Shown here piece after piece: positions 5,429 through 12,147 of a stretch of 64,000 bases of DNA. Under the pieces are notes generated by a model. That model saw nothing but the letters and a program-made list of their open reading frames with translations, was not told where the DNA came from and ran no database searches. The DNA is from a virus: the IMG/VR virus record IMGVR_UViG_3300025769_012879, positions 1 through 64,000 of that record. One strand, given 5' to 3'. Position 1 is the stretch's first letter; each line of letters starts with the position of its first letter. The position numbers were made by a program, and so were the translations under genes.

Positions 5429-7532
5429 GAATAATCGTCTTTCCTTTAGCACTCAGAGAAACAATCGTAGGTGAAACTTTGTTTTTACTCGCCTGCATAA
5501 AGACCTCGATTTGTAAAAATCTGCCTTTAACGCCCTGTAACTTATAAGGAAATTTATTTGGCGGGAAAGGTCCAATCTTTTTGGACCACTGTGTTGTTTC
5601 CATCAACTTTAAATCATCAGCGACTCTATAGCGGACATCAATAAAAGAATTTTCGGGGGTCACAAACTCAAGGTCTATTTGTTCCCATTCCGTAGTGGTT
5701 TTTGTTTCAGCAACAGTGCCACCCCAACCACCATAACCAAATGTGTGTTGGAAGTCTCCCTTTGGTGCTGTGTAGTTGTGTAGAGTGTACCCTGTCATGT
5801 CTGAATAGGTGTATGGACCTTTGCCTACGGAATACTCACCAACAACAGAGTTTTTAGTTGGGTCAATTTTTGTAGCAGAGGACTTTGACTGATTCACCGC
5901 CCAGACATAACCGTCGTAGTCCACAGCGATGCCCACAGGGTATCTACCACTGCCTAATGAGATGTGTTGCATTACAGTGAGAGTAACAACATTAATTTTT
6001 GCAACTGAAGAAGTTTGATCGAGAGCAACATAAACATGTCCGTCGTTGGAAGTTGCAATGCCACGACTTCTATTATTATGTTTAACAACCGCCCATTGTT
6101 TTGTTATTGGGTCATAGCGAGAAGATGAAGTTGTTGTGTCCGCTACCCAAATGCGACCAAACATATCTACATTGATGCCGTAGGGTGAACCACCACCCTT
6201 TCCTACATTCTGAACTGATTTGGTTTTTGGGTCAACTCGTAAGAGAGCAGAACATCCACGACCAGCAATCCAAATAATGCCCTTTTGATCAATAACAAGT
6301 CCATAAGGGTTGCAACCAATGTTTATTTGGTCTACTGATTGTCCAGCATTTGGTTCAAGTCTACGAAGTCGCTTGCTGTTCCAGAAACCAAACCAAGCGT
6401 GGTTGTCTTTATCAACTCCCGCTGCACGGGCAACGGTCTTACCGTCAGGGTTTACAATAAATTGAATGCATTCATCATTAGAAACAATGTTTTTACCTGA
6501 TGAGGTTTCAATGTTGCCGTTTCCGTTTTTATCTACACAATCTTTTTTATTTACTCTTATCTTCGCGACTGAACCGTCTCCACGACAACCTATCCAACAG
6601 TCACCGTTGAGGTCCACAGATGTGCGAGAAGGGTTAGAACAAATACTGTACCGACCTTCTTCGACACCTGTTTTAGTGTTTAGTTTTGAGACAGTGTTCT
6701 CAGAAGAGTTTGCAATCCAAATGTGGTTGAGGTTTACTGATGTTTTGCCAATGTCCAACTCTATGTAACCATTCGCATCTAACTTCAGACCCTTTTTATT
6801 TCCAAGGTCAAATGGTTTGCCATAGTCCGGTCCTATTTGTTGTTTAATGCAAGAAAGGTCGCAAGTTCCACAGGAAGAAAGGACTCCTTCATCAATAAGT
6901 CCATTGCAGTTATTATCCTTACTATCGCAGGACTCTGGTTGCGGTAACTTCTCACCAGTACACATTCCCCAATAACCTGATTTACAAAGTTGAATGCCTG
7001 CTTGGCAAATACCTTTTCCTATCCATTGGGGTTCACCTGAGTAGCAGTTTGCTGCCGTTGACTTACAAGGACACCCTTCCCAATTTTGTTTTGAGCAGTC
7101 AGGGCAAATAGCAGCAAAGTTTGGGTTGCTATCATCACAGTCGCCGCCTTTGTAGCAACCAAGACCATAACCATCGCCATCTTTATCTACACATGTCTGC
7201 CACATTCCAGTGTCAGGTAGACCACCCTTTGTATCAGGACCACCGATTGGAGGACCAGAGGAAGTGTCTTTCTTTGGAGGGTCTGGGAGAATAGTATCAA
7301 TCGTACCACCATCAATGAATTGAACATTTACATCAGGTGGAGGACCGAGAGCATCAACCGTACCAGTTGAATCTACTGGTAAGGAAGTTGTATCTTCAAC
7401 AACATCTTTTGGTAAAGTTATAATATCTGGTGTTGGAGTATAATATCCAGCATCAGCAAGTGTTATTGGTGTATAGGTTGGTGCTTTGGAGCACCCGCCA
7501 ATGATTAAAAAGATAAAAAATAATTTTCGCAT
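5421..7532 (-). CDS. Lipoprotein with MopE-type metal-binding and beta-propeller repeats
   Basis: 703 aa. A lipoprotein signal (FLIIGGC, Cys14) anchors it to a membrane. Residues 15-110 are a Pro/Thr/Asp-rich linker. Next comes a MopE-type Ca/metal motif (DKDGDGYG, then GGDCDDSNPN), and a Cys-rich segment with CDSKDNNCNGLIDEG. From about 250 to 570 there are repeats of the NHL/virginiamycin-B-lyase propeller type (e.g. GIAVDYDGYVWAV, GINVDMFGRIWVAD). The end is a beta-sandwich-like domain. Such architecture is typical of surface proteins in Myxococcota and relatives, and is odd in a phage. A binding or surface role seems likelier than lyase activity. It is probably host-derived. A ribosome-site hairpin precedes it. 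Confidence 0.8.
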   Translation of the reverse strand: MRKLFFIFLIIGGCSKAPTYTPITLADAGYYTPTPDIITLPKDVVEDTTSLPVDSTGTVDALGPPPDVNVQFIDGGTIDTILPDPPKKDTSSGPPIGGPDTKGGLPDTGMWQTCVDKDGDGYGLGCYKGGDCDDSNPNFAAICPDCSKQNWEGCPCKSTAANCYSGEPQWIGKGICQAGIQLCKSGYWGMCTGEKLPQPESCDSKDNNCNGLIDEGVLSSCGTCDLSCIKQQIGPDYGKPFDLGNKKGLKLDANGYIELDIGKTSVNLNHIWIANSSENTVSKLNTKTGVEEGRYSICSNPSRTSVDLNGDCWIGCRGDGSVAKIRVNKKDCVDKNGNGNIETSSGKNIVSNDECIQFIVNPDGKTVARAAGVDKDNHAWFGFWNSKRLRRLEPNAGQSVDQINIGCNPYGLVIDQKGIIWIAGRGCSALLRVDPKTKSVQNVGKGGGSPYGINVDMFGRIWVADTTTSSSRYDPITKQWAVVKHNNRSRGIATSNDGHVYVALDQTSSVAKINVVTLTVMQHISLGSGRYPVGIAVDYDGYVWAVNQSKSSATKIDPTKNSVVGEYSVGKGPYTYSDMTGYTLHNYTAPKGDFQHTFGYGGWGGTVAETKTTTEWEQIDLEFVTPENSFIDVRYRVADDLKLMETTQWSKKIGPFPPNKFPYKLQGVKGRFLQIEVFMQASKNKVSPTIVSLSAKGKTIILN

Positions 7533-7533
7533 A

Positions 7534-7552
7534 GTTGTACCTCAAGTACAAC
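7534..7552 (-). promoter_or_regulatory. Hairpin GTTGTAC-n5-GTACAAC over the ribosome site
   Basis: A perfect 7-bp stem with a 5-nt loop ends 1 nt before the ATG (7532) of the lipoprotein gene. On the minus-strand RNA the loop and start of the 3' arm read UUGAGGU, so the only Shine-Dalgarno (GAGG) is held in the hairpin. This suggests translational repression, or control by a protein, temperature or processing. The DNA palindrome could also be an operator. Confidence 0.5.
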
Positions 7553-7562
7553 CATTATAACA

Positions 7563-7916
7563 CTACTTCCAGAAAATTTGAATACCAACAAGTGTGAAAG
7601 CAAGTAAAGAACTTACAATATTTTTTGGAGTAAAAGCAGATTCGCCCATCAATATCCAGGTTAATATTGGAAAACTGACATAGGACAATCCAAATCCAAG
7701 TAGTCTAGACGCCCATGCAGATTCTAATCCAGCGTAAGACCATTTAGATCCCCACCAAAAAGCAAGAGAAACCGGTAGGGACCAAATAAGTGCTGTTATG
7801 AGAGGTTTGTCTTTCCACCAATCCCAAACAAACTGAGAGTTGTTTAGAAACCAAGCAAATACTTGTCCCAGTAAAAGCATCAGGGATCCAAGTATGATTA
7901 GTGTAGTTTTAGACAT
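7563..7916 (-). CDS. Four-helix inner-membrane protein, 117 aa
   Basis: ATG 7916 overlaps the stop of the upstream gene (7916-8578), so the two are coupled. Four hydrophobic segments (about 5-24, 38-55, 68-88, 95-115) with short loops resemble half of a DMT/SMR-type transporter, including GLSYVSFPILTWILMGES. No substrate can be named. It lies 30 nt upstream of the lipoprotein gene on the same strand; they may share a transcript. Similar small membrane proteins occur in large aquatic phages, from general knowledge. Confidence 0.6.
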   Translation of the reverse strand: MSKTTLIILGSLMLLLGQVFAWFLNNSQFVWDWWKDKPLITALIWSLPVSLAFWWGSKWSYAGLESAWASRLLGFGLSYVSFPILTWILMGESAFTPKNIVSSLLAFTLVGIQIFWK

Positions 7917-8578
7917 TACTTTTTCTTTTTTAAGCGTTGTGTCTTTTTCTTAGACGCTTCCTTTCTCTTTGTAGCATAATCATATGCTTTTTTCAAGCGC
8001 TTTTTTGTTTCAGGGTTCTTTGCATTACGATAAGCAGCACGAACTCGCTGATGTATGAGATTTATTATTTGAGATTGACGGGCATGATCTTTGGACTTAA
8101 AGTCAGATCTTGAGAGTGTATCTCTGATGTCTGAGACAGTTTTAAATTTTACTGGGACCGTATCTTTTGGATTCTCATCTGTGTAAAGGCGACGACTTGA
8201 ACCTTTTGGTTTTTTACCAGTGCCTTTAGCGGGTTCTTTCTTTTCGCCCATGTGTTTGAAGTATTGTACTTCACGTTCACGTTGACGAATTGCTTTTTTA
8301 GTTGTTTTACAACCCAATTTTCTACGTTTGCCTGTTTTTCGGTTCTTTTTCTTGGAGTATAGGCAGTATTTGTCACCAACTTTACGAATAATTTCTTCTA
8401 GTGGTTCTTCAATTTGCTCATTTTTATAATGACCACCACGTTTTTTACGCTTGCAGTATGCTTTCTGACTAAACCCTTTTGGATTTGAGCAATTTATTGA
8501 TTTTTTGTATTTTACAGACCAGCGTTTTTTCTTTTTGCCAGTTCTGGGTTTATTGTATTCAACAATTATGCGAATCAT
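7916..8578 (-). CDS. Very basic Cys-containing phage protein, 220 aa
   Basis: ATG 8578. About a third of residues are Lys or Arg. It contains the motif INCSNPKGFSQKAYC, which I recall as a recurrent signature in marine phage proteins of unknown role, and a second pair C...LGC further on. The C-terminal half is helical and basic (KKRLKKAYDYATKRKEAS). It is likely a DNA- or RNA-binding protein, possibly zinc-stabilised, or packaged with DNA. The gene is flanked by coupled or close minus-strand genes, suggesting an operon 8830 to 5421. Confidence 0.6.
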   Translation of the reverse strand: MIRIIVEYNKPRTGKKKKRWSVKYKKSINCSNPKGFSQKAYCKRKKRGGHYKNEQIEEPLEEIIRKVGDKYCLYSKKKNRKTGKRRKLGCKTTKKAIRQREREVQYFKHMGEKKEPAKGTGKKPKGSSRRLYTDENPKDTVPVKFKTVSDIRDTLSRSDFKSKDHARQSQIINLIHQRVRAAYRNAKNPETKKRLKKAYDYATKRKEASKKKTQRLKKKK

Positions 8579-8590
8579 ATAGTAAGTAGT

Positions 8591-8830
8591 CTAAGATGAC
8601 TTACTTTTTTCCCAACAATCTGGACAAACTAGCGCTTTTTTGTCACCATCTGCGACAACCATCCAAGACATTGCCATCTCTCTACTCTTTTTATCAAAGT
8701 CGCGATTGCAGAGTGAACAATTATCAGGTAAAAATATACTGCTTAACTTACTTTGAAGTTCTTTGTTAGCATCTTTCTCTTCTTTTAGATGTTTCTTTCT
8801 TTTAATTTTTCTTTTTAAGTTATTACTCAT
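8591..8830 (-). CDS. Small zinc-ribbon protein, 79 aa
   Basis: ATG 8830. A basic coiled N-terminus (NLKRKIKRKKHLKEEK) precedes a two-knuckle zinc site: C-S-L-C (38-41) and C-P-D-C (69-72). Between them lies 'MAMSWMVVADGDKKALV'. This is the shape of a treble-clef or ribbon domain that binds nucleic acid or protein. No ribosome site is obvious. It is the first gene of the minus-strand run that continues to 5421. Confidence 0.6.
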   Translation of the reverse strand: MSNNLKRKIKRKKHLKEEKDANKELQSKLSSIFLPDNCSLCNRDFDKKSREMAMSWMVVADGDKKALVCPDCWEKSKSS

Positions 8831-8865
8831 AATTTGATGGTAACATATTTTATATTCAGTATTAA

Positions 8866-8874
8866 CTATTTATT
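8866..8874 (+). promoter_or_regulatory. CTATTTATT motif, possible late promoter
   Basis: The motif lies in the divergent gap, 30 nt before the ATG at 8896 and followed by TTTAGTTGCGGAGA, which carries the ribosome site. It matches the copies at 3268 and 44544. It fits a promoter for the plus-strand unit at 8896-10427. Confidence 0.3.
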
Positions 8875-8895
8875 TTTAGTTGCGGAGAAATTAAC

Positions 8896-9252
8896 ATGAA
8901 AGTACGTTTTGTCATCAAAGAGCAGGAAGATACTTTGGTTCAACCACCAGAGGAAGTCACTTCTGGCAAGAATGAATTAAAAAATCAGATTGACTCAGAA
9001 CTATTAAATCTAAATCTTGATGATGTAGACACTCAACAATTAGAAAATTTACTAAATCAAATTAAAACAATGAAAGGTGAAGATGCAGCATCACTTGCAG
9101 AGAAGAAAAAGTTGACAAAATCTAAAATCAAAAAGAGAGATGAAATTGCCGATGCGATTTCTACTAAAGACATTGAGAAGCGATATGGTGTTGGCAAAAA
9201 GAAAGCAAAAGATATCAAATATGCAATTGCCACAAAGACAGCAATGAAGTAG
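8896..9252 (+). CDS. Hypothetical protein with capsid-targeting-like N-terminus, 118 aa
   Basis: ATG 8896 follows CGGAGA. The leader MKVRFVIKEQEDT contains I-K-E followed by Q, the same (I/L/V)-x-E|Q pattern as at 3279 and 9258. The remainder is charged and helical, ending with a basic stretch (KKRDEIADAISTK then KKKAKDIKYAIATK) that may contact DNA. No family is recognised. It sits 5 nt before the kinase-like gene and probably shares its expression. Confidence 0.6.
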   Translation: MKVRFVIKEQEDTLVQPPEEVTSGKNELKNQIDSELLNLNLDDVDTQQLENLLNQIKTMKGEDAASLAEKKKLTKSKIKKRDEIADAISTKDIEKRYGVGKKKAKDIKYAIATKTAMK

Positions 9253-9257
9253 AAAAA

Positions 9258-10193
9258 ATGAAACTAATACTTGAAAATTGGCGAAACTTTTTAAATGAGC
9301 AAGATGATGCAACAGTCCCAGCAAAACCAGGGGCAAAAAAAGCATTTTATGATGCTCCAACAGCAAAATTAGGTCCTAAAAAAGACGTTGAAGATCAAGA
9401 ATTGGACCCTATTGAACTTACGACTGACATAGAAAAAGAAAATGCGAAGCAAATTTTCTTATATTACTTGAAAGAGAGAAATGTTAGAGACATTTTTAAC
9501 TTAGGTACAATGCCAAAAGATCAAGAATTTAATAAAATGATGAAAGAACCAGCAAAGGTTAAAAAATTCATTGATCATATGGTTGCAAAAAACGATATTT
9601 TGAAAAAAAATAAGATTAAAGAGTTTTTAGGGGCAGGATCTTTTGGATTTGTTGTACTTTTAGATAACGATCATGCACTTAAAATTTATAGTGGTTCATT
9701 TGATCCAGAAAAAATCATCGACTTAGGTGCCAAAACTGACCGTGAGAGATATCAAACATCTCAAGAAAAGGCATTCGGTGGAGTTGGAGACATTACAGAC
9801 TTGCACATCTATGATGAAGGTGAGATTGAGTTACCAACAGACCGCACTTGGTACTATGCAGAGATGCCAGAGTTAGTAAAACTTAGTGATCATATCCGTT
9901 TTGTACATAAAGATAAGAACCCAGCGGAAGTTACCACTAAATTAGACCTTGAAATTACAAAGTTGAAGTATATTGCTCAAGATGATGTTGAAAATGAAAC
10001 TGAAAGTGACATTGAAAGTGTCATGAAGGAACACAATATTACTCTTTTGGACAAAAAGTTTGCAGCAAATCTTTTGGATCAGTTAAGAGACATGCTAAAA
10101 ACAAAAACTTTTGAACAAATTCAAGATGTTAGAGGAGCAAACATTGGAATCATGCGTGGAAAAGAAGAGATTCCAGTGATTTTTGACTACTAA
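9258..10193 (+). CDS. Protein-kinase-like protein with packaged-protein leader
   Basis: 311 aa. After a candidate capsid-targeting leader (MKLILENWRNFLNEQ, cut after E14) and a linker, residues 120-310 carry kinase-fold marks. These are a Gly-rich loop GAGSFG (125-130), A-L-K-I with the ATP lysine K142, a catalytic-loop-like D290-x4-N295 (DVRGAN), and I-F-D310 in the place of DFG. The protein ends one residue after that aspartate, so the activation segment and the rest of a normal C-lobe are missing. It may be a minimal or atypical kinase, or a pseudokinase. By analogy with T4 Alt it could be injected to modify host proteins; this is inference. Confidence 0.6.
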   Translation: MKLILENWRNFLNEQDDATVPAKPGAKKAFYDAPTAKLGPKKDVEDQELDPIELTTDIEKENAKQIFLYYLKERNVRDIFNLGTMPKDQEFNKMMKEPAKVKKFIDHMVAKNDILKKNKIKEFLGAGSFGFVVLLDNDHALKIYSGSFDPEKIIDLGAKTDRERYQTSQEKAFGGVGDITDLHIYDEGEIELPTDRTWYYAEMPELVKLSDHIRFVHKDKNPAEVTTKLDLEITKLKYIAQDDVENETESDIESVMKEHNITLLDKKFAANLLDQLRDMLKTKTFEQIQDVRGANIGIMRGKEEIPVIFDY

Positions 10194-10427
10194 ATGAGAA
10201 AATTATTACCATTTTTCATAGTTTTAGCAATTTCAATGCCTGTTTTTGGAAAATCAAAGGCAAAGTTCTATGATTTTAGTGACCAACTCATTGACGGCAA
10301 CATAAAAAAACCATCAACCATCTTTATGGAGTCTAGAGTTAGAGCAAAATTCGATAAATTGCTAAAATTGAAGAAATCTTTCATTCCAAGATTGCTAATG
10401 ACCGGAAAAAACCCAAATTTAAAGTAA
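10194..10427 (+). CDS. Small exported protein, 77 aa
   Basis: ATG 10194 directly follows the preceding stop (TAAATG). A clear Sec signal peptide (LLPFFIVLAISMPVFG, cleavage near residue 19-20) leads to a 57-residue basic mature part. That part contains FYDFSDQLIDGNIKKP and R-x-K-F-D-x-L-L-x-L-K-K-S-F. The pattern reminds me of short periplasmic proteins of Myxococcota, but I cannot verify it. Its location right behind a putative packaged kinase is unexplained. Confidence 0.55.
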   Translation: MRKLLPFFIVLAISMPVFGKSKAKFYDFSDQLIDGNIKKPSTIFMESRVRAKFDKLLKLKKSFIPRLLMTGKNPNLK

Positions 10428-10433
10428 AAATTC

Positions 10434-10730
10434 TTAGTGAACCGTCAAACTAACGTATTTTGACAGAAAATCTTCAATTGTAGCACTATCATCAATCCTT
10501 TGCTTGACTTCTTTCATTATTTCCAAGCACTCTATCGTGTTTAGATTGTCTGAATGGTCTTCTATGAGGTCAGATAACAGATTTATTGTCTCAATTACGT
10601 TGTTAGTGTAGAGAATGAGCATATCAAAGACGTGATCTTCTAAATGATGGTTCTCTATGAGTAGCATTTTGGCACGATTGCGACAGGATAAGGCAATCCC
10701 CAAAATTTTAAGTATATCTTTTAGTTCCAT
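10434..10730 (-). CDS. Hypothetical helical protein, 98 aa
   Basis: I start it at ATG 10730 (MELKDILKILGIAL). An in-frame TTG at 10766 would add 12 residues but has no ribosome site. The protein is acidic and all-helical, with Leu/Ile heptads (VIETINLLSDLIEDH), and is probably a small bundle or dimer. No family is recognised. It converges on the exported-protein gene with a 6-nt gap and no visible terminator. Confidence 0.5.
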   Translation of the reverse strand: MELKDILKILGIALSCRNRAKMLLIENHHLEDHVFDMLILYTNNVIETINLLSDLIEDHSDNLNTIECLEIMKEVKQRIDDSATIEDFLSKYVSLTVH

Positions 10731-10743
10731 AGAGTAGATTATA

Positions 10744-10950
10744 CTACTTTTTGGAAACTTTTTCAAATAATTCTAAAAATTGTTTGTCCAACTGACTTTT
10801 ATTGTTTGATTTTACGCTAAACTTGTAAGTCTGTTCAAACTTTTGCATGAATTGTGCTTTTCTTTTGTTATCTTTTTTCATGAATGCGCTTGAACTTATT
10901 GCGGATAAAATTATAATACTAAAAGAAAAAAGAACTAAAAAGTTTTTCAA
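10744..10950 (-). CDS. Small exported protein, 68 aa
   Basis: The start is TTG 10950, chosen because a strong GGGAGGG site lies 7-8 nt upstream on the minus strand. The N-terminus (LVLFSFSIIILSAISSSAF) is a Sec signal peptide; the mature part is only about 45 basic, helical residues (KAQFMQKFEQTYKFS). Function unknown. It is divergent from the lipoprotein protease at 10978 with a 27-nt gap that holds a TATAAATA box on this strand. Confidence 0.5.
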   Translation of the reverse strand: MKNFLVLFSFSIIILSAISSSAFMKKDNKRKAQFMQKFEQTYKFSVKSNNKSQLDKQFLELFEKVSKK

Positions 10951-10966
10951 AACTCAACCCTCCCAG

Positions 10967-10975
10967 GTATTTATA
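10967..10975. promoter_or_regulatory. TATTTATA/TATAAATA box in a divergent gap
   Basis: On the minus strand it reads TATAAATA (10975-10968), identical to the T4 late-promoter box, 18 nt upstream of the TTG at 10950. On the plus strand it reads GTATTTATA, matching the recurrent motif before plus-strand genes, and ends 2 nt before the ATG at 10978. It may serve either gene. Confidence 0.35.
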
Positions 10976-10977
10976 AT

Positions 10978-11682
10978 ATGAAGAAAATTATTGTTGTGCT
11001 AATTTTTCTAACTCTAAATAGTTGTTCGATGTCATCAATCCGCACAAAATCTGTTTTTTTTAGTGGGACTTTCTTAAAAATTGAAAAAAGTGTGACTGTT
11101 ACGGTCTGCAATCCTAAAAACCGAAGTCAATGCCTCACAAGAGTAATGGAATCAAGTGCATCATCTTTTTTGATTGGTCATAAAAAGAACAAATCATATA
11201 TTATGACTTCTGCTCACGTCTGCTTAACAGATTATGGTAAGTTGATGACACTTCCAGGTTTCCGAGCAGACGAAACTTTCTATGGTTTAACTGAGAAGAT
11301 GGAAAAGCATCTTTATTTTATTGAAGCAGTTGATAAAGAATCAGACCTTTGTATCGTATCAACTAAGCGTTTTAAAGGTAAACCATTTAAGATCGCAAGA
11401 AAGAACCCAAAAAGAGGTGAAAAGATTTACAATATTGCTGCGCCTCTTGGAGTGTTTGAGAAAGATTTAGTTCCTCTCTTCGAAGGATACTTTACAGGAC
11501 AGGCACATGATAGGACTGTTCTATCTTTACCAGCAACTGGTGGATCATCTGGTTCTCCAGTATTGAATGAAAATGGAAAAGTTATTGGAGTTGTCAGTGC
11601 CGTGGTGAGAAATTTTCATCACGTAGTCGTATCATCAACCTTAAAACAAATAAAAACAATCATAAAAAGTGTAAATAAATAA
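10978..11682 (+). CDS. Trypsin-like serine protease, lipoprotein
   Basis: 234 aa. The signal peptide ends in LTLNSC (Cys16), a plausible lipobox. The chymotrypsin/DegP-like fold shows the full triad: H80 in TSAHVC, D123 in ESDLCIV, and S191 in GGSSGSP. Two Cys pairs are possible. There is no PDZ domain, so it is not a full DegP. It would act in the periplasm or on the cell surface, cleaving unknown substrates, perhaps to protect the infected cell or alter receptors. A phage-encoded secreted lipoprotein protease is unusual, and transfer from a host is likely. No strong ribosome site precedes ATG 10978. Confidence 0.8.
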   Translation: MKKIIVVLIFLTLNSCSMSSIRTKSVFFSGTFLKIEKSVTVTVCNPKNRSQCLTRVMESSASSFLIGHKKNKSYIMTSAHVCLTDYGKLMTLPGFRADETFYGLTEKMEKHLYFIEAVDKESDLCIVSTKRFKGKPFKIARKNPKRGEKIYNIAAPLGVFEKDLVPLFEGYFTGQAHDRTVLSLPATGGSSGSPVLNENGKVIGVVSAVVRNFHHVVVSSTLKQIKTIIKSVNK

Positions 11683-11683
11683 A

Positions 11684-11690
11684 CTATTTA
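11684..11690 (+). promoter_or_regulatory. CTATTTA motif, possible promoter
   Basis: CTATTTACTTAGG is an imperfect copy of the recurrent motif, 23 nt before the ATG at 11707, in the 24-nt gap between the protease and Nudix genes. The trailing AGG may be the ribosome site. Confidence 0.25.
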
Positions 11691-11706
11691 CTTAGGTTGT
11701 GATATT

Positions 11707-12147
11707 ATGTCTGAAATGAATGAAGTAAAACATAAAAATGAGAATCCTAATCAAGCATCAATGGCAGTGATTGTTTCTCCAAAGGATGAGATTTTATTAC
11801 TTAAAAGACCAAGCAATCTGCGAGAAGAACACTTTCCAAATAAATGGTGTTTAGCGGGTGGTGGTGGTCTTGAGGGTGAGTCACCAATTGAGAATGTTAT
11901 TAGAGAAGTTTCAGAGGAAACCGGTATACAACTTGAATCCAATATGCTGCACTATTTATTAAATAAGCGAGATGGGGATAAGAATTATCATTTTTTCTAT
12001 GCAAGAACGGATCAGCAACCAAGTATTATGAATGTTTTAGATGAGCATGAAGAATTTAGGTGGATCAGAGCGGACGAAATTGAAGATTATGATATGATTA
12101 AAGACACTCACAGTATTATAAAAATGGCTTTACGGAATATAATGTAA
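11707..12147 (+). CDS. Nudix hydrolase
   Basis: 146 aa. A complete Nudix box G-x5-E-x7-REVSEETGI spans residues 52-74, preceded by the usual strand (AVIVSPKDEILLLKRP) and 'NKWCLAGGG'. The family hydrolyses nucleoside diphosphates linked to another moiety (oxidised NTPs, ADP-ribose, NAD, RNA caps); the substrate cannot be told. Its stop overlaps the ATG of the giant nucleotidyltransferase protein by one base (TAATG), so they are translationally coupled. That pairing, plus an NMNAT-like domain at 22.7 kb, makes nucleotide or NAD metabolism a reasonable guess. Confidence 0.88.
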   Translation: MSEMNEVKHKNENPNQASMAVIVSPKDEILLLKRPSNLREEHFPNKWCLAGGGGLEGESPIENVIREVSEETGIQLESNMLHYLLNKRDGDKNYHFFYARTDQQPSIMNVLDEHEEFRWIRADEIEDYDMIKDTHSIIKMALRNIM

